From the NCBI GenBank assembly GCA_963740835.1, contig CAVUFH010000007.1, positions 496,001 to 560,000 of the forward strand: DNA of 64,000 nucleotides, in the 5' to 3' direction. Both the position numbers and the translations under genes were made by a program. Positions 1 through 9,537 of this stretch are shown here, piece after piece (position 1 is the first letter of the stretch; every line of letters starts with the position of its first letter). The DNA is from CAVUFH01 sp963740835 (GTDB lineage: Bacteria > Actinomycetota > Acidimicrobiia > IMCC26256 > PALSA-610). The notes below the pieces were generated by a model, which was not told the origin of the DNA, did no database searches, and was given only the letters and a program-made list of their open reading frames with translations.

Positions 1-948
1 CAACCGGCGCGCCGACGCTCGTGGAAGAAACTTCATTCGCTCCTTCGTCGCCCGGATCGAGCCAGCACGTCCGGCCTCGACGCAGAGCTCATTTGGCGCC
101 GGCTTCGCCAGCATGCCTACCGGTACGAAGCAATTGTCTCCCCTTGGGACGGACTCACCGACCCGCTTCATCACACGACGTTGAACATCCGCGGACATGG
201 CGGCGCGTTGTACCGGCGGGGCCACGAATTTCACGAAAGGGACATCCACGCGGCCGACGAAATGATCGCAGTCATGAGCCTGGGCGTAGACCCGCTGGGT
301 GTTCTGCAGGCTGATGAGATTCGGTTTCAAAGGGAATGGATGAACGACTGGGCACGCCGCACCGCCGAGCGCGTGCGCCTGGACACGCTTCCGGAGAAAT
401 GGAAGGTGGATTACCGGCTCGGCCACTGGAGCGGCCCGCTGAGTCAGGCGAAGCCTGGCCATATCAACGTCACACCGATCGTGTCAGCGGTCGCGGCAAG
501 AAAGAACCTCGAGCTTTCGGCGGAGGCCCGCAATAGCGATCGGCTCCACTTCGAGGTCATGCGCCGGGTCGCACCGGAGCTGGTTTGCGTCCCCTTCATG
601 AACGACACGTGGTCGCCGCAGATCGCAGCCGATGCCTCCATGGACCTCCCACGCGATCCGTTCCGGACGACTGTGCAGCCGACGCAGCGTGTGCTTGCAT
701 CTTGGCAGTACCTGTTCCTCGAACATCAGAGGCGGCAGATCGAGCGACTCTTCGAGGAGGCGGCCCGGAAAACCGAAATGGGCACGATCTGCGACCTTGA
801 CAAGCTCAAGCAGGCTGTGCGAACCGCCGCATCGGTGAGACGTGGGCCTATCCAGATGATCAGCTGCGTCGGCGTGGCAATGGCGCTGCTCGGACACGCC
901 GAACGAGTCGTCGACCACTGCCCCGCGCAGCCGCCGATCGAAGGGTGA
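1..948 (+). CDS. C-terminal part of a large protein, possibly asparagine-synthase-like (partial)
   Basis: The frame is open from the first base of the window, so the true start lies upstream; about 315 residues are visible. The protein is soluble, basic at its beginning, and has no membrane segment. A central segment with the pattern DYRLGHWSGPLSQ followed by SDRLHFEVMRRVAPEL resembles the C-terminal lid region of nucleotide alpha-hydrolases of the asparagine-synthase type, but the ATP-binding part would be outside the window, so this is only a suggestion. It is translationally coupled to the next gene by a GTGA overlap, which places it in the glycan gene set. It could also be an unrelated conserved protein of such clusters. 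Confidence 0.5.
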   Translation, partial: QPARRRSWKKLHSLLRRPDRASTSGLDAELIWRRLRQHAYRYEAIVSPWDGLTDPLHHTTLNIRGHGGALYRRGHEFHERDIHAADEMIAVMSLGVDPLGVLQADEIRFQREWMNDWARRTAERVRLDTLPEKWKVDYRLGHWSGPLSQAKPGHINVTPIVSAVAARKNLELSAEARNSDRLHFEVMRRVAPELVCVPFMNDTWSPQIAADASMDLPRDPFRTTVQPTQRVLASWQYLFLEHQRRQIERLFEEAARKTEMGTICDLDKLKQAVRTAASVRRGPIQMISCVGVAMALLGHAERVVDHCPAQPPIEG

Positions 949-1775
949 TCAAGCGCGTGGCCGAAGACCAGATACCTCAGCCCCCAGCCGATCAGGCCGC
1001 CGATCAGGCCGCAGAGTGCCCTATCTGCGGCACCGTCGTGCCGAGCTTCCTTCCGTTCGGCCCGCGCAAAGCTTCACCCGACCGGCAATGCCCAACCTGT
1101 GGGTCGCTCGAGCGACATCGTCAGCTTTGGCTGTTCTTCAAAACCAGGACGAACCTGTTCACCGACCGGGTGCGGATGTTGCACATCGCGCCCGAGAAGT
1201 GCATCGCGACACGGCTCAAGGCGTGCGACAACATCGACTACCTGAGTGCCGACATCGCGCTCTCGGCCGCGATGGTGCAGATGGACATCACCGACATCCG
1301 CCTTCCGGCCGAGTCCTTCGACGTCGTCTACGCGAGTCATGTACTCGAGCACATCCCGGACGATCGCAAGGCGATGCGCGAACTCCATCGAGTCCTCCGC
1401 CGCGGCGGCTGGGCCGTGCTCCAGGTGCCCGTATGGCGTCCCACGACGACTGAGGATCCGACGGTGACCGACCCGAAGGAACGCGAGCGGCTGTTCGGTC
1501 AATCCGACCACGTGCGTATGTACGGCCACGATGGCGAGTACGAACGGCGCCTACGGGAAGCCGGCTTCGACGTCACGGTCGTCCCGTTCGTCAAAGAGCT
1601 CGGGCCTGAAACGGCTCGACGCTATCGACTCAGTGCTTGGGAGGACATCTACTTCTGTGCGCGGCCCGGGTCGCCTCCTTCCGGAGGGCTCGCCCGGACG
1701 CTGCACGAGCTGGACTTCCGGACGCGGCGGCGCATCCAGCTCGCTCGTCGACGCGCGTCGCGTGCCAGGTCCTAA
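945..1775 (+). CDS. Class I SAM-dependent methyltransferase with N-terminal zinc ribbon
   Basis: The GTG start overlaps the upstream stop as GTGA. Residues 25-52 hold two CxxC pairs (C25, C28, C49, C52), a probable zinc ribbon. The methyltransferase fold follows: MLHIAPE stands at the motif I position, and SFDVVYASHVLEHIPDD with VLRRGGWAVLQVP forms motifs II-III of the type 11 family. The 276-residue length suits a small-molecule or sugar methyltransferase. It lies between an unknown protein and a sulfotransferase at the edge of the glycan region, so a glycan or glycolipid acceptor is likely, but the substrate cannot be read from the sequence. A 12-base tandem duplication sits in its N-terminal coding part. 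Confidence 0.85.
   Translation: MIKRVAEDQIPQPPADQAADQAAECPICGTVVPSFLPFGPRKASPDRQCPTCGSLERHRQLWLFFKTRTNLFTDRVRMLHIAPEKCIATRLKACDNIDYLSADIALSAAMVQMDITDIRLPAESFDVVYASHVLEHIPDDRKAMRELHRVLRRGGWAVLQVPVWRPTTTEDPTVTDPKERERLFGQSDHVRMYGHDGEYERRLREAGFDVTVVPFVKELGPETARRYRLSAWEDIYFCARPGSPPSGGLARTLHELDFRTRRRIQLARRRASRARS
987..1010 (+). repeat. 12-bp exact tandem duplication
   Basis: The unit GCCGATCAGGCC occurs twice back to back (987-998 and 999-1010). It is in frame and duplicates four residues just before the zinc ribbon of the methyltransferase. Confidence 0.8.
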
Positions 1776-1832
1776 TTCCGGCGCGATCCAGCGGGTGTGC
1801 AAGCAGAGATGTGGCCTCGCTACGGTCGGGCG

Positions 1833-2762
1833 ATGATGCATCCGGAGGAGCGCGACCCGGCCTGCACCGCAATCTGCGTCGCGGGCATGCATCGCTGCGG
1901 CACGTCCTTCATGGCCGGCGCACTGCAGTGTCTCGGGGTCTCACTCGGTGATCCCGATCGGCTCATGCCTCCCGGCCCGGACAACCCGGTCGGCTATTTC
2001 GAGATCGAGTCGGTCATGGAATTCGACGAGACCCTGCTCGGGCACCTCGGCGGAGCGTGGGATCAGCCGCCGGTGCTCGATCCCGGTTGGTCACAGCAAT
2101 CCGGCCTCGATGCCTTTCGGGCGCGAGCGTCGGAGATCATCGACGAGGTGTTCGGAGTCCCGGCATCGCGCCGGAGCCTGATCGCGTTCAAGGACCCGCG
2201 CATCTCGCTGCTCTTGCCGTTCTGGCGCACCGTGATCCCGATCGCGACGACGATCGTGCTCGTGCGGGACCCGCGGGAGGTCACCGCCTCGCTCGCCGCT
2301 CGCAAGTACCGGGTCGACGGGCCGCAAGCCGCCAGCTTGTGGCTGCGATACCTCTTCGCCGCGACGGCGAACGACCCGGACCATTTGCTCGTTCGCTACG
2401 CCGATCTGTTCGACGACCTCGCGGGCACCCTGGCGGCCGTTGCGCGACATTTGGGACTGCCGTCCCCCGACGCCAGAGCCGTCGCGGCGGCGCGCCGTCA
2501 GCTCGAGCCGTCGTTGCGTCACCACGTGGCGGTCGAGTCGACATGGGACGACAACCCGCTCATGAGTCTCGCTCGGGCTGTGTGGAACGGCGGCGCGGTC
2601 GACCTCGACGTCGTGCCACCGCCCGTCAGCGATGCGCTCGCCCGCGGTTGGCTGCGCCCGCCGCAGGATGGAGAGTTGCTGGCACGAGCCCGCGCGGACG
2701 TCGTGACGCTGAAAGAGTCAGTTCGCCGATTGAACCAGCAGTTGAAGTCATCGTCGCCGTAG
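1833..2762 (+). CDS. Sulfotransferase family protein
   Basis: A PAPS-dependent sulfotransferase transfers sulfate from 3'-phosphoadenylyl sulfate to a hydroxyl of a sugar or lipid. The 5'-phosphosulfate loop GMHRCGTSFMAG is at about residues 18-29, and the 3'-phosphate loop LVRDPREVTASL is near the middle of the protein. The length (309 residues from the ATG at 1833) is typical of bacterial members. A GTG at 1797 would add 12 residues; the ATG is preferred because it precedes the conserved domain closely. It follows the methyltransferase by 57 bases and converges with a second, unrelated sulfotransferase. Confidence 0.85.
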   Translation: MMHPEERDPACTAICVAGMHRCGTSFMAGALQCLGVSLGDPDRLMPPGPDNPVGYFEIESVMEFDETLLGHLGGAWDQPPVLDPGWSQQSGLDAFRARASEIIDEVFGVPASRRSLIAFKDPRISLLLPFWRTVIPIATTIVLVRDPREVTASLAARKYRVDGPQAASLWLRYLFAATANDPDHLLVRYADLFDDLAGTLAAVARHLGLPSPDARAVAAARRQLEPSLRHHVAVESTWDDNPLMSLARAVWNGGAVDLDVVPPPVSDALARGWLRPPQDGELLARARADVVTLKESVRRLNQQLKSSSP

Positions 2763-2789
2763 TCCGAGCCTCAGTACTCGGCGAGCGCG

Positions 2790-3626
2790 TCAGCCCGCGC
2801 CGCAATCCGGTCGCCAGCGTGCGAGGTCGTACCCGAGCATCGACTCCAACTCGGCGATGTCGTGCGAGAAGAACGAATACAGCTGACACCGTTCCTCGAG
2901 CGTCAGCGACCTGGGCACGACCGGCGCACGCGAGAGGTCGCGCTGGTTGCTGAACCGCACATGTTCCACGTCCGCAGGAACGAAGTTCGGTGCTGCACCT
3001 ACATGCCGCAACGCTTGCACGTAGGCGCCGCTCGGGTCGTCTTCGACGTCGTCATAGAGCATGACAAGCAGCCGCGCACCGAATCGATCCGAGAATGCTG
3101 CCAGGCTCGCCGCGTACCATCCGCCGGAGATGATTCCGAGCGGATCCTGCTCGGGAGGGTCTCGTCGCACCAGTTCGACGAGATCACTCTCCGGAGGCAG
3201 ACCACTGAACTTGATGTGATGGACCATCGCGGATTGCGCGCGGTCGATCGGATTGCGCAGGACCGCGAGCAGCCTCACCTCTGGCAGCGTTTCGTGTATG
3301 CGTGCAGCGATGACGTCGGGGTGCTCTCGCCAGAACATGTAACCGGGCGTCGCCTCCCCCACGATCGGTTCGCCCGACCAACCATCGAACTGCGTTCGGT
3401 ACCATTCGACGCCGCGTCCGAACCGTTCGTCCTTGTTGAAGAATTCGAGCTCGGTCGGCGCGGCGTAGATGTCGGGGTGGGATCCGAGGTTCGATCGCAA
3501 CCAGCGCGTCGCGCTCTTCTGCGCGCCGACGATGAGAAAGGTCGGAAGCGGCCCGTCACGCGTCACCACATCGCCTCCCAAGCGACGACCCTCCAGAGAC
3601 GTGGCATCGCTACCCTTCGAAGACAC
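2790..3626 (-). CDS. Sulfotransferase, heparan-sulfate-type family
   Basis: This 278-residue protein has the classical Sulfotransfer_1 signatures: FLIVGAQKSATRWL at residues 30-43 binds the 5'-phosphosulfate, and AVLRNPIDRAQSAMVHH at 121-137 binds the 3'-phosphate. The region between contains ELEFFNKDERF, as in heparan sulfate N/O-sulfotransferases. It is a different subfamily from the neighbour at 1833-2762, so the cluster can probably sulfate more than one position. It is transcribed away from the glycosyltransferase at 3736, leaving a short divergent intergenic region where promoters for both could lie. Confidence 0.9.
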   Translation of the reverse strand: MSSKGSDATSLEGRRLGGDVVTRDGPLPTFLIVGAQKSATRWLRSNLGSHPDIYAAPTELEFFNKDERFGRGVEWYRTQFDGWSGEPIVGEATPGYMFWREHPDVIAARIHETLPEVRLLAVLRNPIDRAQSAMVHHIKFSGLPPESDLVELVRRDPPEQDPLGIISGGWYAASLAAFSDRFGARLLVMLYDDVEDDPSGAYVQALRHVGAAPNFVPADVEHVRFSNQRDLSRAPVVPRSLTLEERCQLYSFFSHDIAELESMLGYDLARWRPDCGAG

Positions 3627-3735
3627 CGACGGTTCGATGACGCCGGCCTCACGCGTCGCTGGCGACTCAGCACGGGCGCGTCATACGCTATTTCGAAGTG
3701 CTGAAGACCTGCCACTTGACCGTTCTGCGTACGCG

Positions 3736-5638
3736 GTGAACGCACAGTTGATCATCCCGGAGCACTTCGTCCTCGACGATGTCGCGCGCGAGCAAATGGA
3801 GCGGAGCCTGGCTCGGGCGCCGGCACATTTCGCCGGCGTCGTCGCGCGCACAGGTCCGCTACCTGCGGGCTCGAGCTATCGCGTGCACGCTGAGTGGCGA
3901 TCGCTCGACGTCCCCGCGGACGCCGACGATACGAACACGATCGGGGTGCGCAGCGCGGTGCTCCTTCGTCCGGGTGTGGCCTTCGATTGGCCTGGCGACA
4001 CGCTCGAGGTGGGCGGGCCGCTGCTCGTCGATCGTGCGGCACACGCGCACGATGCAGAGCGCGATCCCGGTCCGCTTGACGTCGCTTCCGAGCTGGGGCG
4101 GCCGCCGTTTCCTCGCAGACCGATCGTCGTGTTCGTCGCGTGCCGGCCCGATCCCGAACTGGGCGATTGGGCTCGACGTCTCGTCAACGACCTCCTGCCG
4201 CTCGACGTCGAAGGACGGTTGGCGCTCGCCGAGGTGCCGCCCGGTCCGCACCTGACGAGGCCGTGCCTGCCGTGCCCGGAGTCGATCCAGGCGCTCGCTC
4301 CCGACATCGTGGTCGCGCTCGATGCGGACGCCGCGGCTGAAGTACCGGCGTGGTGCGGCACCGACCGCAAGACCGTGATCATCGAGCTCGCGCCGGGCTC
4401 ACACGCGCCGATTGAACTCGTTTCATGGCGGATCGGAGAGGCGTCCGGGCGGCGACGCGCGCGCATCGGCCGGGGCGTCGAGGCAACGGAGTTCGTGCGC
4501 CTCGTTTCGCGATTGTGCGCGGGTCCGCAGCCGATACCGCCGTCCGATGCAGACACCCGAGTGGTCGCGCCGGGCGGTGACCGGGTTCACGCCGAGCACG
4601 CGCGTCGACCGGCGTCTGGGTCGGTCGTCGTTGTGACCGGAACCGCCAACGGTCGGCTGTCGCGGCGCGGGCAGGCGCTGCTCGAGCACCTGTCGGCGGC
4701 GGGCGTGACGGTCGCCGCCGAGGCCCTTCGGAAGGCGCGGGTCGGGAACGTGCACGTTGCCGATTTGGTGCTGCTCACCGCCGTGGACGAGGGCGAGACT
4801 CTCGACGCGCTGATCGCGCGCCGGACTTCCGATGGACGGCCGACGGTTCTCGATGTTCTTCCGGCTGACCTCCAACCCGACGTCGCCGCTACTGGTACTC
4901 CCCGGCTCGTCCCGCGCGGCGGCGCTCGCGGCGAGGTGCGGGCTCGTCACCGCGCCCCACGGAGCGGTGCGCGACGCAGCTCGCGACCTCGGAGTACGAA
5001 CGCACGTCCTTCCGACGTTGCCGAGTGGCACCCGTGCGGAAGCGTTGAAGGAGGCGTACAGCGAGCGTCCTTCCGGCCTGACGGCACGACCGATCGTGGG
5101 TTGGCACATCGGCTCGCAGGAAGTGGGCAACCCTTCGTACTTCGCCGCGGTCGCGAGTGCTCTCGCGTTCCTGCTGGAGCAGCGACCGTCACTGCATGTG
5201 CACGTCGTCGGCGAACCGTCCGCGGTGCCTGCGCTCCTGAAGGGGCACGAACGAGTGACGACGACCGTAGGTGCCGTCGACGCCAGAACGCTTGCCGGTT
5301 GGAGCGTGCACGCGTGGACGCCCGCGCTGTCGAACGGCGTGCTCGCCGACGACGCGCTCGACGCCTTCGAGGCGAGTTACGCGGGTGTCCCCAGCCTCAT
5401 GCCGCTCCCAGGTCGAGCAGCTCTCGACGGATTCGTCGCGCCCGAACTCCTCGTTCGAGACTTTGAAACCAGAGCCGAGTGGGTGGCGTCGTTCCAACGC
5501 CTGCTCGACGACAACTCGTTGCGATCGATGCTCGCGCGATACGAAGCGCTTCGTTCGCATGCGGTGCACGGCGCGGTCGCGGCGCAAGCTGTCGTACATC
5601 GCTTCCTCGGGTGGGCGTTCTATCGCTCGGTTGGATGA
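3736..5638 (+). CDS. Glycosyltransferase-like protein (interrupted by one frameshift)
   Basis: The coding signal runs in one frame from about 3736 to 4880 and continues in the next frame to 5638; dropping one base near 4870-4890 gives an unbroken 633-residue protein. The last 200 residues look like the nucleotide-sugar half of a GT-B enzyme: a GWHIGSQEVG start, a LHVHVVGE strand, and an SYAGVPSLMPL acceptor-loop segment. The N-terminal half is not recognised. The GTG at 3736 is the likely start, with an ATG at 3637 as an alternative. It is coupled to the next glycosyltransferase by an ATGA overlap, which argues that the gene is functional and that the frame break may be a sequence error. Confidence 0.6.
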
Positions 5639-7746
5639 ACGTGCATTCGGAACCGCGGGTGACGGTGATCGTTCCCGTCTACAGAGGGATCGCTGACGTC
5701 ACGAGGTGTCTCGAGAGCGTGACCCGTCATGCTGGCAGCATCCGTATCCCGTTCGAGCTGCTGCTCATCGACGATGCATCACCGGAGCCCGAAGTTCGCG
5801 CATACGTCGAGCGTTTCGACTCGTCCGCGTCCGAACTCTCCGTTTCGGTGCTGCGCAATCACGAGAATCTCGGTTTCGTCGCGACGGTGAACCGAGGCCT
5901 GCGGCGGGCGCAGGGTGACGTCGTCATCCTCAACAGCGACGCCGCGGTCAGTGCGGGCTGGCTCGATCGCCTCGCCGACGCGGCGCGGATGCCCGATGTC
6001 GCTACGGTCACGCCGCTCACGAACCAAGGCTCGCTGTGCACGATGCCCCGATCGGTCATCGACGCGTTCGACCTCGAGACGGCGCACCCCCGCATCGACG
6101 AGTGCGCCGCGTTCGTCGGCGGCAATTCGCTGCGGCTTCTGCCCGAGGTGATCGCCGGAGTCGGGTTCTGCATGTACATCACCCGCGAAGCGCTCGATCT
6201 GTGCGGGCTGTTCGACGAGGCGACCTTCGGCAAGGGATACGGCGAGGAGGTCGACTTCTGCTTGCGCGCAAGCCGTGTCGGGCTCCGCCACATCGTCGAG
6301 GACTCCACGTTCGTGTACCACCGCGGCGGCGGCTCGTTCGGTGCAGAGCAGCGCGCGGGTTTGGCGCGCGGGTCCGCGATCTTGCACGATCGCTACCCCG
6401 ACTTCCGATCTGCCAACCTGCGCGAACGAGCGGACGATCCCCTCAGAGTCTCCTTCGCCGCGCTCGAGCTCGGTCTGTGCGAACGTCGACCGGATCGTCC
6501 GCACGTCCTGCACATGCTCCGCAGTGCGCCGGACGAGCTGGGCGGCACGGAGATATTCGTCCGGTCCCTCATGACCTCGCTCTCTCGCGATGTCGACTTC
6601 TCGTTGCTGTTCCCGGTGGAGTCCGGATTCGGCCTGCAGACCTTCTGGAACGTCGGCACCGGTGGTCCCGTCGAGCTGCAATTCCTGCTCCCCGGCGGAC
6701 CTGTGGAGGCGACCAGCGTGTCGGACGACGTGGCTGCGGCCGCGCTCTCGATGGCACTCGACATGTTCGACTTCGATGCGGTGCACATCCAGAACCTGAT
6801 TGGTCACTCACTTGCGCCACTCGAGGTGCTCGTCGACTTTCCCGGCCCGGTCATCTGCTCGGTCCACGACCTCTACCTCGCGTGTCCGAACCACTCGCTC
6901 CTGTACCGCGGCGAGCAGCCGTGCGGGATCCCGGACGATCTTGACGTCTGCGCGCGTTGCTTGGCCTCCCTGACTCGACCTGCGGATCAGGACCACCATC
7001 TGTCGCTCGGATACCTCGAGCGCTTTCGCGCGACCGTGCGCGACCACATCGAGACGGTCGATCGCTGGGTCTTCCCGACGCAGAGCGCCGCCGACTACTT
7101 CGCGCGCGTGTACGAGCCCGATCCGACACGAGTCGAGATCATCGAACATGGCGCGGTCATCCGATTGGACGGCGCCGAGCTGGAGCCTGACGTAGATCTG
7201 ATCCTTGACGAGCCGTTGCGCGTGGCGTTCGTCGGACTCGGATGGGCGAAGAAGGGGTTCGCGGTGGTCAACGAGCTCGCGGAGATGTTCCGGCACACGA
7301 GCATCGAGATCCACCAGTTCGGTGAGGTGCGCGAGTCCATGTCGGCGGAGCTTCGGGTGCACGGTCCGTACAACAACGAATACCTCCCCGAGCTTCTGCA
7401 CGGCGCGGGCATCCAGGTCGTCTTGCTGCCGGGCGCATATGCGGAGACCTTCGGGATCGTGATGACAGAAGCCTTGGTCGCCGGCCTCCCGGTGATCGGT
7501 GCCGGCTACGGCGCACTCGGTGAGCGGATTCGATCGACGGGCGCGGGGTGGACGATCGACCCGACCGACCACGAAGGCATTCGGGCGCTGATCGACCGGC
7601 TCGACCGGTGTCGTACGGAGCTCATGCGCGCGACTCGGCGCGCACGCGACGTCCCGCTGTACACGGTGCACAGCACCGCAAGTCGCTATGCCGCGCTCTA
7701 CGGGGTCCGGGCGCGAGCGGCCGCATCGGCCGACGGGTCGGGCTGA
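5635..7746 (+). CDS. Bifunctional GT2-GT4 glycosyltransferase
   Basis: The ATG overlaps the upstream stop as ATGA, giving 703 residues. Residues about 8-240 form a GT-A family 2 domain: VTVIVPVYRG, LLLIDDASPEP, a VVILNSDAAV metal-site equivalent, and GYGEEVDFCLRA near its end. Residues about 290-690 form a GT-B family 4 domain with LGGTEIFVRSL near its start and EALVAGLPVIG near its end. Between these the GT4 half carries a cysteine-rich insertion (CPNHSLLYRGEQPC and DVCARC). Such fusions add two sugars in sequence on a polysaccharide or O-antigen-like chain. Acceptor and donor sugars cannot be deduced. The 3' end overlaps the tail of the opposite-strand membrane protein by 49 bases. Confidence 0.85.
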   Translation: MNVHSEPRVTVIVPVYRGIADVTRCLESVTRHAGSIRIPFELLLIDDASPEPEVRAYVERFDSSASELSVSVLRNHENLGFVATVNRGLRRAQGDVVILNSDAAVSAGWLDRLADAARMPDVATVTPLTNQGSLCTMPRSVIDAFDLETAHPRIDECAAFVGGNSLRLLPEVIAGVGFCMYITREALDLCGLFDEATFGKGYGEEVDFCLRASRVGLRHIVEDSTFVYHRGGGSFGAEQRAGLARGSAILHDRYPDFRSANLRERADDPLRVSFAALELGLCERRPDRPHVLHMLRSAPDELGGTEIFVRSLMTSLSRDVDFSLLFPVESGFGLQTFWNVGTGGPVELQFLLPGGPVEATSVSDDVAAAALSMALDMFDFDAVHIQNLIGHSLAPLEVLVDFPGPVICSVHDLYLACPNHSLLYRGEQPCGIPDDLDVCARCLASLTRPADQDHHLSLGYLERFRATVRDHIETVDRWVFPTQSAADYFARVYEPDPTRVEIIEHGAVIRLDGAELEPDVDLILDEPLRVAFVGLGWAKKGFAVVNELAEMFRHTSIEIHQFGEVRESMSAELRVHGPYNNEYLPELLHGAGIQVVLLPGAYAETFGIVMTEALVAGLPVIGAGYGALGERIRSTGAGWTIDPTDHEGIRALIDRLDRCRTELMRATRRARDVPLYTVHSTASRYAALYGVRARAAASADGSG

Positions 7747-9407
7747 CGGCAGAAGTAGTCGAGCAGCGCGACCGGCCCTTGATCGAGCCGGTAGATGTGG
7801 ATACCGGGGCCGCCGCGCGTCGCGGAATGCTGGAACGACGCGACCAGCCGAGTCGTGCAGGCGAGGTCCATGTAGAACGCCCTCTGGACCGGGTCTGCAT
7901 CGCGCTGTGTCACCGAGTGAAACGGCTCACCGGCGGCGACGACGACGACGTCGTAACCTTCGCTTCTGTACTCCGCGACTGTTCGCGTCGGTGGATCAAT
8001 GCCGTACGTCATGCGAACGCCTTTCCTCACGGGAGGAATCGTCCGGGTCTGCACGTTGAACAGTGGCGCCCACTGGAGCACTCGGCTGTCGTCCGGAAGG
8101 TTGTCGCGGATCCAGTCTCTCGACTGCGTTCGAGTAGTCGCGGCGCCGTCGTGACCGTAACGGTCCAGAGAGTCCTTTACCGGCGCGACCGCGACGAGCG
8201 CAGTGAGCGCGACGGCCGCGATTGCGATCGCTCGACGAGGTCGCCGCGAGCGCCCACCCAGCGACTTCGAAACCTCGTGGATCGTCAACGCCGCGAACAG
8301 GAGGAGCACGGGCAGCATCTCGATCGCCCAGCGTTGCCAGTGCAGCTTTGAGAAGCTGATACCGACGAGGAAGATCGAGCAGAAGAGGAGCAGGAGCAGC
8401 TGGGGTGCGCGTCGTCGAACGAGGACGAGCACGACACCGCCGATCGCCGACACGAAGATCGGCCAAGTGACCGACGCGGGTATCGCGTCGCCGATGTACC
8501 AGCGCGCGTTGCCCAAGCGCGACAAGCCTTCGGCCACAGGATGCGAAGTCGTGTTCTCCGCGTTCACCGTGCGCCAAGCCGTTCGCGCATCGAGGAAGAA
8601 ATAGGGCGTCGAGACGATGAACGCGGCGATGGTCGCGGTGAGCGCGACGCCGACCGCGGTCATGGCCCGGCCGGTGTCCCGGCGGTTGGGAAGCACGGCC
8701 GCTGCAATCATGCACGGGATGAGCGCCACCATGAAGTAGCGCGACGACGCCGCGAAACCGACAGCAATACCCGCGCACACCCACCAGCGAGGGCGCGATT
8801 CCTGCAGCGCGCGGACGCAGCACCAGAGCGCCAGCACGCCGAAGAACGTCGCCGCGCTGTCGCTTCGCACGATGCGCGCGAAGTGCATAGGAAAGGGCAA
8901 GACGGCCCAGAGCGCTGCGGCGATGAGCCCGACGGCGGTGTTGAACGCGCGGCGCCCGAGCGCGAACAAGGCCGGCAGCGTCGCGACGCCGAGCGCGATC
9001 GTCCACAGGCGGCCGATGACGTAGAACTCCGTCGGATCGGTCTCGTTGCGCTCGGTCAGATCGTGGTTGGGCAAGAGAAGCGGGCCGCCGTTGGCGACCG
9101 CGTCCCAGCCGTGGATCAGGAACGCGATCGGGTATATCACCGTCGAACCCGGGTGTCCGAACCAGTGTGGGTTCAGATCACCCGTTGCTGCCATGTGCAC
9201 TGCTGGTTCGACGAAGAACTCTTCGTCGGTGTCGTGCAGGGGAAGGTCACGGTGCAACGCGGTGAGGTGCCCGACCGCCGAGACCGTCATCAGCAGCAGC
9301 AGCACCAGAAGGATCCCGCTCGGCAATCGCTCGCTGCGAACCCGTGATGGCCGGAACGGTTGCGTCACAGTTTCTGGTGTCGCCGTCCGTACCGCGAGAT
9401 CAGCCAT
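7698..9407 (-). CDS. Polytopic membrane glycosyltransferase (GT39/ArnT-like, GT-C fold)
   Basis: The 569-residue protein starts with a short cytoplasmic tail, then a transmembrane helix (ILLVLLLLMTVSAVG) and a first external loop ending in HDTDEEFFVEPA, the acidic pair expected at the catalytic site of GT-C enzymes. At least nine further hydrophobic segments follow, then a soluble C-terminal domain of about 110 residues. GT-C enzymes use polyprenyl-phosphate sugars on the outer face of the membrane. The ATG at 9407 begins the conserved tail. Specificity is not readable, and the family may act on lipids, glycans or proteins. Confidence 0.75.
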   Translation of the reverse strand: MADLAVRTATPETVTQPFRPSRVRSERLPSGILLVLLLLMTVSAVGHLTALHRDLPLHDTDEEFFVEPAVHMAATGDLNPHWFGHPGSTVIYPIAFLIHGWDAVANGGPLLLPNHDLTERNETDPTEFYVIGRLWTIALGVATLPALFALGRRAFNTAVGLIAAALWAVLPFPMHFARIVRSDSAATFFGVLALWCCVRALQESRPRWWVCAGIAVGFAASSRYFMVALIPCMIAAAVLPNRRDTGRAMTAVGVALTATIAAFIVSTPYFFLDARTAWRTVNAENTTSHPVAEGLSRLGNARWYIGDAIPASVTWPIFVSAIGGVVLVLVRRRAPQLLLLLFCSIFLVGISFSKLHWQRWAIEMLPVLLLFAALTIHEVSKSLGGRSRRPRRAIAIAAVALTALVAVAPVKDSLDRYGHDGAATTRTQSRDWIRDNLPDDSRVLQWAPLFNVQTRTIPPVRKGVRMTYGIDPPTRTVAEYRSEGYDVVVVAAGEPFHSVTQRDADPVQRAFYMDLACTTRLVASFQHSATRGGPGIHIYRLDQGPVALLDYFCRQPDPSADAAARARTP

Positions 9408-9524
9408 CGATCAACCCCGAACCGAGTGCACTCGCACCGCGGGACAAACGCGACGCTAGAGCGACGCGATCGAAGGGTCCAGCGGCGTGTGGGCCAACTC
9501 GACCCGCTGATACGCTCGCGCGCC

Positions 9525-9530
9525 GGGAGG
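9525..9530 (+). promoter_or_regulatory. Ribosome binding site deciding a TTG start
   Basis: GGGAGG seven bases before the TTG at 9538. It is the main evidence for using this rare start codon. Confidence 0.7.
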
Positions 9531-9537
9531 CGGATAT

